DNA of 64,000 nucleotides from Virgibacillus salarius (GCF_039521925.1 NZ_BAAACY010000099.1:24864-88863); one strand, 5' to 3'. Counted from the stretch's first letter, positions 18,252 through 27,896 are shown. Notes: generated by a model from the sequence alone, not told the origin. Made by a program: numbers and translations.

Positions 18252-19043
18252 CTATCGTTTTAGATTTACTAGTTCCTGGAGTATTTCATCTGATGTTGTT
18301 ATTATTCGAGTATTCGCTTGGAAACCACGTTGTGCTGTAATCATTTCCGTGAATTCTTCCGATAAATCAACGTTTGACATTTCGAGTGCGCCACTTACAA
18401 TCGACGCTGTACCATCTGTTTCAGGAGTAACAATTCCATTAAACCCGGCATTTTCCGTATTTAAGAAAAGATTACTTCCCGCTTTTTCTAAACCTGCTGG
18501 ATTAGCAAAGCTTGCTAAACCGATTTGACCAGCGGTCTCTGTGTCCCCATCTTCATTTGTATAAGTTACGGTACCATCTGATTCAATACTAAAGCTTTTT
18601 GCATCGTCTGGAATATTTATCTTTTCGTTATTAACATCTTGTAAATACAATCCATCTGAATTAACAATGTCACCATTCGTATCCAAGTAAAAATTACCTG
18701 CCCGCGTGTAATACGTCGTTCCATTACCTTCTAAAACGAACATTCCATCTCCCTCTAAAGCAAGATCTAATGCTCTAGTAGTTGTTTGTCTAAACCCTTG
18801 TGAATGGATGTTGTCAATTGAACCGAGTTGCGAACCTAAACCTACCTGAGCTGGGTTTACACCACCGCGACCAGCAGTTGGTCCTTGAGCACCAGAAGTA
18901 GTCTGACTCATCATGTCTTGGAAAGTTACTCTTCCTTTTTTAAATCCAGATGTATTTACATTAGCAATATTATTACCTATTACATCTAGCTTTGTTTGGA
19001 ATCCTTTCATGCCTGATATTCCTGCATACATTGAACGTAACAT
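18252..19043 (-). CDS. flgE: Flagellar hook protein FlgE (short Bacillus type, FlgG-like)
   Basis: A 263-residue hook/rod family protein that polymerises into the hook. The N-terminal heptad region MLRSMYAGISGMKGFQ followed by LDVIGNNIANVNTSGFKKGR is the classic rod/hook signature, and the C-terminus GALEMSNVDLSEEFTEMI with the AQRGFQANTRII helix closes the D0 domain. B. subtilis has a hook protein of almost the same length at this locus, once called FlgG and now FlgE. True FlgG-type rod proteins are usually encoded elsewhere in Bacillus. Confidence 0.93.
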   Translation of the reverse strand: MLRSMYAGISGMKGFQTKLDVIGNNIANVNTSGFKKGRVTFQDMMSQTTSGAQGPTAGRGGVNPAQVGLGSQLGSIDNIHSQGFRQTTTRALDLALEGDGMFVLEGNGTTYYTRAGNFYLDTNGDIVNSDGLYLQDVNNEKINIPDDAKSFSIESDGTVTYTNEDGDTETAGQIGLASFANPAGLEKAGSNLFLNTENAGFNGIVTPETDGTASIVSGALEMSNVDLSEEFTEMITAQRGFQANTRIITTSDEILQELVNLKR

Positions 19044-19127
19044 AGTTCATTTCCCCTTTTTGGTTATCAATTTATTGGCTGCTTCTATCATTCAACAGCT
19101 GATGGCCTCCCTAAAAAGGGTCCAGCC

Positions 19128-19517
19128 TTATTTCTCAATCAAAATCGTTCCATTAATATTCGTAAATATTCGACTTGTGGCTTCTTTTCGATCCATCGCA
19201 GTAACAACAGTATTGTTTTTCGTACTTACAAGTAATGCTGCATTATCCAAAACAACAAGCGAGTCAGTAATTCCTTTTTGCTTTGCCTCCGCCATTTTGC
19301 TTTCAATGACTTGCCATTGGTGCTTATCGATATGAATATTTCGTTCCTGTAAACGCTCCGTAGCATGTTTACTAACTTTGAGCTCTTTTAAGCCCAATTC
19401 AGATGTTAATAAATCCTTAAAGCTCGCCCTGTTTACTTGGTTATTTGGATGTTTAGCACCAGGAATCTGTAAAGCCTGCTGGGGCAACTGATGAATCCGG
19501 TGATCTATATTATTCAC
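19128..19517 (-). CDS. TIGR02530-type flagellar operon protein
   Basis: Small protein of 129 residues found between flgD and flgE in many Firmicutes flagellar operons. The core SKHATERLQERNIHIDKHQW and the end region LVVLDNAALLVSTKNNTVVTAM are typical. Function is unknown to me. I choose GTG 19517: GGAGG lies nine bases upstream and overlaps the flgD end by eight bases. The ATG three codons before touches the ribosome site and is unlikely. It is not a B. subtilis gene at this place, as far as I recall. Confidence 0.85.
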   Translation of the reverse strand: MNNIDHRIHQLPQQALQIPGAKHPNNQVNRASFKDLLTSELGLKELKVSKHATERLQERNIHIDKHQWQVIESKMAEAKQKGITDSLVVLDNAALLVSTKNNTVVTAMDRKEATSRIFTNINGTILIEK

Positions 19518-20007
19518 TTTCTTCATCCTCCGGATTTTCTGGATCAGTTGGATCCTCTCCATTATTTTCACTACTATCTGGATTACTTACTTGAATAGCT
19601 GCATCTGCATAGATCTTTTCCCCATTTTCTAACTCTAAAATTGCCCAACCATCCTTTTGACTAACAGCTATTACTTTACTTGTTTCGATATCTAGCTTTT
19701 CACCAGTTTCTTCATCATAAGCTTGGTAGGTTACTTCTTTTCCAATCATATGGCTATATTTAATTACTGGTGAGACAAGCTGACTTTGTACGAGTGTATC
19801 GATGGAATTAGTCATATTCATCATTTGCTCTAATGAACTGAACTCCGCCATTTGCGAGATAAATTCTCGATCATCCATCGGATTTGTTGGATCCTGACTT
19901 TGTAATTGTGTCATTAATATTTTCAAAAATTCATCCTTACCTAATTCAGGGCTTGGCGATCTACTAGGTTGATTAGACAAGTATAATGATGGATCTATCT
20001 TTGTCAT
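19510..20007 (-). CDS. flgD: Flagellar hook capping protein FlgD
   Basis: FlgD forms the cap that guides hook subunit polymerisation and is shed afterwards. The conserved N-terminal signature LGKDEFLKILMTQLQSQDP and NPMDDREFISQMAEFSSLEQ is present at about residues 22-62. A short beta-rich middle and an acidic, Pro/Glu/Asp-rich tail of about 25 residues follow. The length of 165 residues is short against enteric FlgD, but usual for Bacillaceae. It follows fliK by 11 bases. Confidence 0.94.
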   Translation of the reverse strand: MTKIDPSLYLSNQPSRSPSPELGKDEFLKILMTQLQSQDPTNPMDDREFISQMAEFSSLEQMMNMTNSIDTLVQSQLVSPVIKYSHMIGKEVTYQAYDEETGEKLDIETSKVIAVSQKDGWAILELENGEKIYADAAIQVSNPDSSENNGEDPTDPENPEDEESE

Positions 20008-20018
20008 ATAAACACCTC

Positions 20019-21302
20019 CTATACTTGTTCATTTAATAATAGTTCTTCAAACTGTGTAGCAAAGTCTTCATTCTGATTATTTTCACTCTCTTGAGAGTCA
20101 TTTCCGTGCTGATCCTGTTCTCTAAATTGCTGTGAATCGGCTTCAGATCCTGTATCCTTAAGAACTTGCTGTCCCTGTTGAAACTGAATCTCTTGCTTCT
20201 CTACAACTACTTGCTGAGGTGAGAACATACTTCTTAGTTGATGCATATTTGACTCAAGCATATCTTTAGTAACCTGTGAGCTTACTAAGATCTTTACTGT
20301 CATCTGCCCATCCATTTGAGTTAAGCGAACAACCATATCCCCTAAATTTTGTGGACGCAAGGTAATTTGAAGTTGATTACTTCCATTCGCCATTGTCAAG
20401 AACTTACTAGACTTCATGATCTTCTGAAATTGCTGAATGAGTTCTTGTCCAGAATTATTCATGTTCTGCTGGCTAGGGTTTAAGTAGATCATGTGCTGCT
20501 CCATTTTTGCCATAGGTAATGTTGATACATTTGCTTGATTTACTACTTGAGAATAAGCTATACTATCTTTTTTCGATGAAAATGTCTCTAGTGCATGGTC
20601 TAACCATTTTGCAACATCTGCGCTCGTAACTTTAGCATCCGTATGATAAGGCAATTTTTGCGCTATTTGATTTCGTTTTTCAAATGCTTGTAAGAGTTGT
20701 TGCCAAACTATTTTTTCTTTCGAATCTGCTGGTTTACTAGCTAAAAATTGCTCGACAGAGACCTTTTCTGTACCTTTCACCGAATCTGTCCACTGCTGTA
20801 ATAATGGCAGGAGTTTAGTGGATGCCTTCATTAACTCTTGCTTGTTCGATATTTGCGAAACAACAGCTTCCACCTTTGCAAAAATACTCGCTAATTGCTG
20901 TTGTAAAGAAGGTTCTAACTGTTGTACTTCGATGTCGCCTGTTAAAAGCGCAGGTAGCATCCACGTCGCCGTCTCTTCATTGGATTCGACATGCCCTTCA
21001 TTCTCTTGCTCGCTTCCTACTACCCTATTGTCTGTCAATTCTTTCCCATCTAATGTGGATAGCATGTTAAAGAAAGTCATATCTATCGTTTCAAAGGGTA
21101 TACTTGGTGTATCTTGCTGGTTCTCTTGGGATTGCATTCCCATTTGAAGTAGCTTATTTGCTGCCTCTTGTAATTGCTGCTTACTAAGTAATAGGTCTTG
21201 AAACGGTTGAGCTTCCTCATTTGTATGGCCTAATTGACTATCTTGCTTCATCATTGGATTCGAAGTTTGTAATTGCTGAAAGAGCATCCCAATTGCGTTC
21301 AT
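20019..21302 (-). CDS. fliK: Flagellar hook-length control protein FliK
   Basis: Secreted ruler protein that measures the hook and triggers the FlhB switch. It is Gln-, Ser- and Thr-rich with weak conservation over most of its 427 residues. The C-terminal FliK-C domain at about 305-385 is clear, with LQITLRPQNLGDMVVRLTQMDG and a following MTVKILVSSQVTKDML. The tail is Gln/Asp/Glu-rich. ATG 21302 is chosen because AAAGGAGG lies seven bases upstream. Its presumed partner FlhB is interrupted in this window. Confidence 0.92.
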   Translation of the reverse strand: MNAIGMLFQQLQTSNPMMKQDSQLGHTNEEAQPFQDLLLSKQQLQEAANKLLQMGMQSQENQQDTPSIPFETIDMTFFNMLSTLDGKELTDNRVVGSEQENEGHVESNEETATWMLPALLTGDIEVQQLEPSLQQQLASIFAKVEAVVSQISNKQELMKASTKLLPLLQQWTDSVKGTEKVSVEQFLASKPADSKEKIVWQQLLQAFEKRNQIAQKLPYHTDAKVTSADVAKWLDHALETFSSKKDSIAYSQVVNQANVSTLPMAKMEQHMIYLNPSQQNMNNSGQELIQQFQKIMKSSKFLTMANGSNQLQITLRPQNLGDMVVRLTQMDGQMTVKILVSSQVTKDMLESNMHQLRSMFSPQQVVVEKQEIQFQQGQQVLKDTGSEADSQQFREQDQHGNDSQESENNQNEDFATQFEELLLNEQV

Positions 21303-21330
21303 TATTTCACCTCCTTTCAATACAATTACA

Positions 21331-21930
21331 TTAATTTCCACTGTTAATAAATTGTTGTGTTAGCTTTGCAGCTGTTTCTGCATTCATTGACTCTAGAATG
21401 CTGCCACGAGTATCATTTGACAATTCCTTCATTATTGCTAATGCCGTTTCTTGTTCAAGCTCTTGTAAAATATTAGCTGCTTGATCAGGATCCATATCTT
21501 TAAAAGAATTGGCGATTGTTTTGACAGTGGTTACCTCTTTTTTCACCTGTTCGTCATCAGACTGCTCTTCATTTTCATTAGCTTGATTATTTTCAAGCTT
21601 CATTATTTCTTGTTCGAGCTGTTCAACAGTAGCTTCCTTATCTGTAAGATCCACCTTTAGCTGCTCAATTTCAGCATCTTTATCAGACATCATCGCTTTC
21701 ACGCTTTCATCTTCACGTTTCAACTGTTTTTCCTTATCTGTTTCAACGAATGAAGAAACAACCGGTATATTATTACCTTTATCCTTCAACCAGCCGGTAA
21801 CATCAATACCAGCAATACTCAAAACGACCGTAGCTAGGGCAATTGTAATGATAATAGGAATTACAATTGCAAAGAGGAACCATAGGACAGGATTCATTTT
21901 TCTTTTATCTGTATTGTTTTTCTTTGCCAT
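21331..21930 (-). CDS. ylxF: YlxF / MotE-like membrane protein with MgtE N-like domain
   Basis: A 199-residue protein with one membrane helix at about 13-38 (WFLFAIVIPIIITIALATVV), a coiled coil at about 65-115 (KDAEIEQLKVDLTDKEATVE), a Glu/Asn-rich linker and a C-terminal MgtE-intracellular-N-like helical domain (MDPDQAANILQELEQETALAIM). Homologues at this locus in Bacillus are called YlxF, and related proteins in other bacteria are called MotE, a FliL/MotB-linked factor. The exact role in Bacillus is not settled. It lies between fliJ and fliK. Confidence 0.88.
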   Translation of the reverse strand: MAKKNNTDKRKMNPVLWFLFAIVIPIIITIALATVVLSIAGIDVTGWLKDKGNNIPVVSSFVETDKEKQLKREDESVKAMMSDKDAEIEQLKVDLTDKEATVEQLEQEIMKLENNQANENEEQSDDEQVKKEVTTVKTIANSFKDMDPDQAANILQELEQETALAIMKELSNDTRGSILESMNAETAAKLTQQFINSGN

Positions 21931-21935
21931 TCACT

Positions 21936-22382
21936 TCACCTATTTTTATGATTTAGAAATTGATGAATAGATACCTCATCCATTGTAGCCTTTTCCTTTT
22001 TGCGATTTGCTGCTGCTTCATCTTTCTTACGAGTTTCGATAATCTTTTCATATTTTTTCATCTCAACATGTGCATCTGTGAGCTTGGATTGCTTTGCTTC
22101 CATATCGAATCTTGCCTTTTGGACTTCTTCTTGTAAGTGCATAATATGATTATTTAAATGCTCGATATAAGTAAATTGTTCTTTTAACTTATCAAGAGTA
22201 GTTGATTCCGTAAGAGCAGTCTCGTATACTTCCTCTGCCATTTCTTTCTTTTTAAGAAGTTCATAGAGCTGTGTTGCTGTTTTTTCAAAAAGATCAATAG
22301 ACTGTTGATATGCCTTCTGTGCGTGTTTTTTTTCGGTTTCACGTATATGTAAAATCTTGGATAAAACAACCGTCTCCGCCAT
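21936..22382 (-). CDS. fliJ: Flagellar export chaperone FliJ
   Basis: FliJ is the coiled-coil stalk that inserts into the FliI hexamer and contacts FlhA. The product is 148 residues, almost all helix with heptads and high Lys/Glu content (LYELLKKKEMAEEVYETAL; VQKARFDMEAKQSKL). The start overlaps the fliI stop by one base. Family recognition rests on length, place and coiled-coil character more than on single residues. Confidence 0.92.
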   Translation of the reverse strand: MAETVVLSKILHIRETEKKHAQKAYQQSIDLFEKTATQLYELLKKKEMAEEVYETALTESTTLDKLKEQFTYIEHLNNHIMHLQEEVQKARFDMEAKQSKLTDAHVEMKKYEKIIETRKKDEAAANRKKEKATMDEVSIHQFLNHKNR

Positions 22383-23701
22383 TAGCTTACACCTCCATGA
22401 AGTAAGTTTTTCATCGAATTAATCGATTCTTGAAGTGTATGATATTCAAAAATATCTTGTGAAAGAAACGATTGGATTTTAGTGTGATAAGAAATAGCTC
22501 GATCAATTTCACTGTCTGTCCCTCGTTTATAGGCGCCAATTTGAATCAGTTCACTATTTTCTTCATAAGTAGCAACGAGCTTACGTATCTCCTGAGCTGT
22601 TTCCTTGTGCTCGTTATCTGCAACTTGGTTCATGACACGACTAATAGATTTCAACACATTGATCGCTGGATATTGTCCACGCTCAGCTAATTTCCTATCC
22701 ATTACAAAATGACCATCTAATATTCCACGTACCGTATCAGCAATCGGCTCATTCATATCATCTCCATCTACCAAAACGGTATAGAAGGCTGTAACCGTAC
22801 CATTTTCATTCGTACCGGTTCGTTCTAGCAATTTTGGCAAGGTAGCAAATACGGAGGGCGTATAGCCTTTGGTGGTTGGCGGCTCACCTGTAGCCAAGCC
22901 AACCTCACGCTGTGCCATAGCCACACGTGTAACAGAGTCCATCATTAGGTTCACACGGTAACCTTGATCACGAAAATATTCACTTATTGCTGTTGCTGTA
23001 TATGCTCCCTTTATTCGCATTAATGCTGGTTGATCGGAAGTAGCAACAACGACAATCGATTTCTTTAGTCCGTCATCTCCTAAATCTTTTTCAATAAACT
23101 CCCTTACTTCTCGCCCGCGTTCTCCGATTAATGCAATGACATTAATATCTGCCCCACTATTTCGAGCAATCATTCCTAGTAATGTACTTTTTCCAACACC
23201 ACTTCCTGCAAATATTCCAATTCGCTGTCCCTCTCCGACAGTCAGTAAAGAGTCAACTGCTTTGATCCCAACCTGCATTGGTTGTGCAATTGGTGGGCGA
23301 AGCATTGGATTTGGAGGAGATTGCTCCGTTAAATAATTTGCTAGACCTTTCGGCAAAGGGCTTTGATCTAATGGGTTTCCCAATGAATCTATTACTTTGC
23401 CAATCAGTCCACGGCCAATTTTTACTGTTAATGCCTTGCCAGTAGATTCTACTAAGCACCCGGGTCCAATTTCTGCAACCTCTGAATATGGCATTAGAAT
23501 AATTTTTTCATTATTAAAGCCAACTACTTCCGAGAGAATAGGATTCCCGCTTGAAGAAGAGGAATGAATGAGACAAACTTCTCCGACATTCGCTGCTGGA
23601 CCTTTTGACTCAATCATAATTCCAACAACCCGTAATACTTTTCCATACCGCTTGTAGGTATCTGCTTGATCAATTGCTGTTAGATAATCCGCTACCTTCA
23701 T
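22382..23701 (-). CDS. fliI: Flagellum-specific export ATPase FliI
   Basis: F1-beta-like ATPase of the flagellar type III export apparatus. Walker A AGSGVGKS is at residues 165-172, the DELSEED-type catalytic region is represented by ALIGERGREVREFIEKDL, and Walker B by VNLMMDSVTRVAMAQRE. Length 439 residues is standard. It overlaps fliH by four bases and fliJ by one base, giving a tight fliH-fliI-fliJ unit. Confidence 0.97.
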   Translation of the reverse strand: MKVADYLTAIDQADTYKRYGKVLRVVGIMIESKGPAANVGEVCLIHSSSSSGNPILSEVVGFNNEKIILMPYSEVAEIGPGCLVESTGKALTVKIGRGLIGKVIDSLGNPLDQSPLPKGLANYLTEQSPPNPMLRPPIAQPMQVGIKAVDSLLTVGEGQRIGIFAGSGVGKSTLLGMIARNSGADINVIALIGERGREVREFIEKDLGDDGLKKSIVVVATSDQPALMRIKGAYTATAISEYFRDQGYRVNLMMDSVTRVAMAQREVGLATGEPPTTKGYTPSVFATLPKLLERTGTNENGTVTAFYTVLVDGDDMNEPIADTVRGILDGHFVMDRKLAERGQYPAINVLKSISRVMNQVADNEHKETAQEIRKLVATYEENSELIQIGAYKRGTDSEIDRAISYHTKIQSFLSQDIFEYHTLQESINSMKNLLHGGVS

Positions 23702-24450
23702 TGTCTGTTCTCCTCAGAAACTTCAAATAGTATTTGCCGGATTTCTTGTAACTGTGTATCAACGCTTGCATCGATTTGCCCAAATGGATGCTTAATCATA
23801 CAACCGTAATCCTCTACTTCATCCGTAACATACAAGGCAAGCTTTGCATCCTTTTCAATTATCGTGACGAGTTCTTCCTTATGCTGCACAACAGATTCAT
23901 ACTGATTAGGGTGTAGGTAAATGGAAATTACCGATTGGTCCTTTAATTCCTTTATTGCTGCATTAATAATTTCTAAGAAAGAGTTAGGTTCCTCATCAAT
24001 TTTCTGTTTTGTAATCTTTTCAGCAGTATGAAGTGCGATTTCCAATATGGTGTCGACATTATCCTCAATCAGCGCTTGATAGTCTTTCCTTGCCGTATCA
24101 ATAATTTGATTAGCTTTTTCTAAGTCACTTTTATATTTAGCAAGACTTTTTGATTCTCCATCTGTATAACCTCGAGAAAAACCTTGCTTGCTAGCAGCTT
24201 CGATATACGTCTGTTTTTCCGTTTCCCATGCCTGCTTTTTGCTTTCAATTTCTGCTTCCGTTTCTTCTAGAAGCTGCTGTGATTGATTCTTTAACTCTTC
24301 TAATTGAATTTGTGCCTGTTCAATTTCTTGAAGCAACGTTTCTTGTTTGGACGCTGCTTCTAATTCTGATTTTGGCTGACCACTAGGTTGCAGGCTAATC
24401 GGTTTAATTTTTATTTGCCTACTTTCATTACGAATAGATGAATTAGACAA
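23698..24450 (-). CDS. fliH: Flagellar export ATPase regulator FliH
   Basis: FliH binds FliI and anchors it to the C-ring. The protein has a long Gln/Glu-rich coiled coil (about residues 30-115) and a C-terminal V-ATPase-E-like domain (TILEIALHTAEKITKQKI to the end). The start is uncertain. TTG 24450 lies ten bases after GGAGGT and gives MSNSSIRNES with an eight-base overlap with fliG. In-frame GTG codons at 24462 and 24489 are also possible, but the latter would overlap fliG by 47 bases. Length is 250 residues from TTG. Confidence 0.88.
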   Translation of the reverse strand: MSNSSIRNESRQIKIKPISLQPSGQPKSELEAASKQETLLQEIEQAQIQLEELKNQSQQLLEETEAEIESKKQAWETEKQTYIEAASKQGFSRGYTDGESKSLAKYKSDLEKANQIIDTARKDYQALIEDNVDTILEIALHTAEKITKQKIDEEPNSFLEIINAAIKELKDQSVISIYLHPNQYESVVQHKEELVTIIEKDAKLALYVTDEVEDYGCMIKHPFGQIDASVDTQLQEIRQILFEVSEENRQ

Positions 24451-25456
24451 TGATGTCGTCACCTCCACCCCTTGCAATAACAATTTCACCTACATCCTCT
24501 AATCTTCGGATAATAGCAACAATTCTTGTTTGTGCTTCCTCTACATCTCTTAAACGAACTGGACCCATGTATTCCATTTCTTCTTTAAAGGTTTCTGCCA
24601 TACGCTGTGACATATTCTTAAAGACGATATCTTTCACTTCATCACTAGCAACCTTCAATGACAAACGTAGATCCTCATTTTCTACTTCACGAATGATACG
24701 TTGAATTGCGCGATTATCTAAAATAACAATATCTTCAAATACAAACATCCGCTTCTTAATTTCATCAGCTAATTCTGGATCTTGGATTTCTAAAGCATCT
24801 AAAATCGTTCGTTCTGTACTTCTATCAACACCATTTAACACTTCAACAACAGCTTGAATTCCACCAGTTTGTGTGTAGTCTTCTGTAAATGAAGAAGATA
24901 TATTTTTTTCCAATACCTGCTCGACCTGTGAAATAATTTCTGGTGAGGTCGAATTCATCGTTGCTATCCGTTTCGCGACATCTGCTTGCACCTCCTGTGG
25001 CAATGCAGAGAGAATTTGACCGGATTGCTCAGGATCTAGATAAGATAGCACAAGAGCAATTGTTTGTGGATGCTCTCCCTGTATAAAGTTCAGAACTTGT
25101 TGCGGATCTGCTTTTCTAGCAAAATCAAATGGTCTAACTTGTAAAGAAGAAGTCAAGCGGTTAATAATATTTGAAGCTTCTTGTTTTCCAAAGGCTTTTT
25201 CTAAAACGGTTTTTGCATATCCAATACCGCCTTGAGAAATATAATCCTGCGCTACCGCAATTTGATGAAATTGCTCCAGCACATCCTCTTTCAAACTACT
25301 ATCTACCTTCTTAACGGAAGAGATTTCTAAACTTAACTTCTCGATCTCCTCTTCTGATAAATGCTTATACACTTGAGCCGAAACATCTGGACCTAAGGAG
25401 ATTAAAAGAATTGCTGCTTTTTGTTTACCTGTGAGTACACCTTTTTGTCTTGCCAA
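24443..25456 (-). CDS. fliG: Flagellar motor switch protein FliG
   Basis: FliG links the MS ring to the C-ring and receives torque from the stator. The N-terminal domain (about 1-100) binds FliF; the middle domain carries the EHPQ motif (QGEHPQTIALVLSYLDP); and the C-terminal domain has the conserved charged torque helix DIVFKNMSQRMAETFKEEM. Length 337 residues matches B. subtilis FliG. It lies 13 bases after fliF. Confidence 0.97.
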   Translation of the reverse strand: MARQKGVLTGKQKAAILLISLGPDVSAQVYKHLSEEEIEKLSLEISSVKKVDSSLKEDVLEQFHQIAVAQDYISQGGIGYAKTVLEKAFGKQEASNIINRLTSSLQVRPFDFARKADPQQVLNFIQGEHPQTIALVLSYLDPEQSGQILSALPQEVQADVAKRIATMNSTSPEIISQVEQVLEKNISSSFTEDYTQTGGIQAVVEVLNGVDRSTERTILDALEIQDPELADEIKKRMFVFEDIVILDNRAIQRIIREVENEDLRLSLKVASDEVKDIVFKNMSQRMAETFKEEMEYMGPVRLRDVEEAQTRIVAIIRRLEDVGEIVIARGGGDDIIV

Positions 25457-25468
25457 TTGTAATACCTC

Positions 25469-27064
25469 CTAATCTTCTCCGATCCAGCTTCTTAGTAATT
25501 TCGCAAAATCTTCTGGTTTCTCTTTTGCTATCTTTTCTAATTGTTTTTTACGAATCGTTGTTTCCGATTCCTCTTGATCTGGGATTTCTGGTACTTCTAT
25601 CGGCTCTTGGATAGCTACCTCTTCCTCTTCAACATCCTCTTCTTTTCTTCTGCGAAGTAAGAATACTATCAAGACAATAATTGCGAGCAATAATCCCCCA
25701 CCTACGATATATAGCCAAGTTGGTATAGTAGGAGTTGTGCTAGCTTTAGCGTTTTTCATACCTGAAAACTCTTGAAAGACAATCGATACTTTCTCTTCTG
25801 GGTTAATGTTCTCAGCATATTCCCCGTCAATAGATGTTGTAATAATAGAGTTCATAATCGAATTAATTCCCTCTTCAACCGCGTTTTCATCCTGCTGTGT
25901 TAAATACTCTACATCTTTTCCTTGTGATGTTTTAACATTATTAACAGCGACTTGAATTCCTAAATCTCGCACTTTATATGGACTCTCAACAATGTTTTTT
26001 CGAATCTTATTAAATTCATTGTTAATCGTTTCTTTCGCCATTTCATACTCACCATTGTCACCATCATCCGTCGCTTGATAGTTACCGATATCTTCATCCC
26101 CAGTACCTACGGTACCTCCTGCTGCAGCACCTTCACCAGTATACGTTTCTTTTATTGTTTCAATACTTACTGGCAGTCCTTCCATATTCTCTAGATCAAC
26201 TGGTTCGACAATTTCTTCAGTACGATTCTCTTGCGTAAAATCAATATCAGAAGTGACGGAAACAATGACATTTCCTTGACCTACCATTGCTCCAAGCATC
26301 TGCTGTAATCGTTGCTGAATATCTTTTTCAATGTCCTTTTTAACATTTTGCTGATATGTATGTGTATCCTGTACGCCAGTTCCTGCAGTAGCATTTTGTT
26401 CAAAGCTTTCAAAATACTGATTGGTGATTGCTATATTTTCTGCTGGTAAGTTAGGGACGGCCTTTGATACTAAATGATACAATCCATCTATTTGTCCTTC
26501 TTGGAATTGATAGCCAGCCTCTGTATTTATAACAATTGATGCACTCGCTTCTTGTTTTGTATCATTGACAAATACAGGATCCTCCGGCATATTAATCATC
26601 ACCTGTGCATCTTGTATCCCATCAATACCTTTGATCAGATTAGCTAACTCCGTCTGCATTGCATCTAGCTTCATAACGTTAAATTCATTTTCTGTTACAC
26701 CCCAGGATGCATTCTCACTAAAAAAGGAATAATCTATATTTCCACTGTTTGGGATGCCTTGCCCTGCTAAATCGACGAGTAATGAATCTACTTGTTGTTC
26801 AGGAACCGTTATTGTCGTTCCCCCATCTTTTAATTCATAAGAAACTCCTCTGGCATCTAGTTCCGTTTTTATCTGCCCAACTTCCTGAATGGACAAATTA
26901 TTGTATAGTGGAACAAATTTCGAATTCATGGAAAAGAATAGAATTCCTACTATCAAAAGGACAACTATCATGATTGATCCTATAAAAATCCGTTTTTGAC
27001 TTTTCGTCCGATTCTTCCAGAAAGCCGTAGTAGTGTCTTTCCAGTTCTTTATTTTCTCGTTCAT
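25469..27064 (-). CDS. fliF: Flagellar MS-ring protein FliF
   Basis: Membrane ring protein and the assembly base of the flagellum. The first helix is at about residues 23-45 (IFIGSIMIVVLLIVGILFF). Ring-building motifs follow, including LYNNLSIQEVGQIKTELDARG. A second helix is near 445-468 (WLYIVGGGLLLAIIVLIVFLL), and the acidic C-terminal tail ends in LLRSWIGED, the FliG-binding peptide. ATG 27064 is preferred, with GGGGGA upstream; the frame also permits GTG at 27076. Length is 531 residues. Confidence 0.96.
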   Translation of the reverse strand: MNEKIKNWKDTTTAFWKNRTKSQKRIFIGSIMIVVLLIVGILFFSMNSKFVPLYNNLSIQEVGQIKTELDARGVSYELKDGGTTITVPEQQVDSLLVDLAGQGIPNSGNIDYSFFSENASWGVTENEFNVMKLDAMQTELANLIKGIDGIQDAQVMINMPEDPVFVNDTKQEASASIVINTEAGYQFQEGQIDGLYHLVSKAVPNLPAENIAITNQYFESFEQNATAGTGVQDTHTYQQNVKKDIEKDIQQRLQQMLGAMVGQGNVIVSVTSDIDFTQENRTEEIVEPVDLENMEGLPVSIETIKETYTGEGAAAGGTVGTGDEDIGNYQATDDGDNGEYEMAKETINNEFNKIRKNIVESPYKVRDLGIQVAVNNVKTSQGKDVEYLTQQDENAVEEGINSIMNSIITTSIDGEYAENINPEEKVSIVFQEFSGMKNAKASTTPTIPTWLYIVGGGLLLAIIVLIVFLLRRRKEEDVEEEEVAIQEPIEVPEIPDQEESETTIRKKQLEKIAKEKPEDFAKLLRSWIGED

Positions 27065-27118
27065 AAGTTCCCCCACTAACGTGCTGTAGTAAATTTTTCT
27101 ATATATGATTGCAAATCA

Positions 27119-27427
27119 TTATACTTGCATGCTCATTACTTCTTTATAGGCATCTACTACTTTTTTCTGGACTTGTACGGTAGTTTCCAATGTGATACTA
27201 GCTTTTTGTGCCGTAATCATTACATCGTGTAAGTCATCGATTTTCCCATTAGCTAGTGCTTCTGTTTTTTGATCAGATGCAATTTGTGCCTGATTGACAT
27301 CATTAATGGCATTCTTTAAAGCTGCTGCAAACTTACCCTGTGCTTCCCCAATAGAAATTGCTGGCTTAGAATCTAGTTGTGAGGATACTGGTGCTTGTGG
27401 TATTTGATTGCCTATTGACTGAATCAT
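27119..27427 (-). CDS. fliE: Flagellar hook-basal body protein FliE
   Basis: FliE joins the MS ring to the rod. The product has 102 residues with the family signature FAAALKNAINDVNQAQ and the C-terminal QKASITLETTVQVQKKVVDA followed by YKEVMSMQV. Length and place between flgC and fliF are normal. About 19 bases separate it from flgC. Confidence 0.97.
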   Translation of the reverse strand: MIQSIGNQIPQAPVSSQLDSKPAISIGEAQGKFAAALKNAINDVNQAQIASDQKTEALANGKIDDLHDVMITAQKASITLETTVQVQKKVVDAYKEVMSMQV

Positions 27428-27445
27428 CGAAAAACTCCTTTACAT

Positions 27446-27895
27446 TTATTTCCCAATCTCTAGTGCTTTCATTAACATGGATTTACTAGCATTTACTGAG
27501 GTAATGTTAGCTTCATATGATCTTGTTGCGCTCATTAAGTCCACCATTTCTTTAAGTGGATCAACATTCGGTAATTCCACATATCCATTCTCATTCGCAT
27601 CGGGATGCGTTGGATTATATACCTGCTTGAATGGACTTTCATCTTCTGTTATTTCCGTAACCTTAACACCCGCGGTAGCTTCTGAACCGGTTGCTCTATG
27701 TAAGAATGATTTAAAACTATTGGTCTCTGGTTCTAGGGAAACCATTTTTCTTCGATACGCTTCAAATTCTCCTTCTTCATTCACTGTTGCTCGCGTCGTT
27801 TGAGCATTAGCAATATTAGAAGAAATGACATCCATACGAAGCCTTTGAGCAGTAAGAGCACTAGCACTCGAGTGAAGTGCATTGAATATCGACAT
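27446..27895 (-). CDS. flgC: Flagellar proximal rod protein FlgC
   Basis: Rod subunit of 149 residues. The N-terminal helix SSASALTAQRLRMDVISSNI with the ANAQTTR motif and the C-terminal helix LPNVDPLKEMVDLMSATRSY are the usual D0 signatures of the rod/hook family. It is exported through the flagellar gate without a cleaved signal. It follows flgB by one base, which suggests strict co-translation. Confidence 0.97.
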   Translation of the reverse strand: MSIFNALHSSASALTAQRLRMDVISSNIANAQTTRATVNEEGEFEAYRRKMVSLEPETNSFKSFLHRATGSEATAGVKVTEITEDESPFKQVYNPTHPDANENGYVELPNVDPLKEMVDLMSATRSYEANITSVNASKSMLMKALEIGK

Positions 27896-27896
27896 A

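Noticed and set aside
24450..24489. Longer FliH start at GTG 24489
   Set aside because: It would overlap fliG by 47 bases and has no better ribosome site than TTG 24450.
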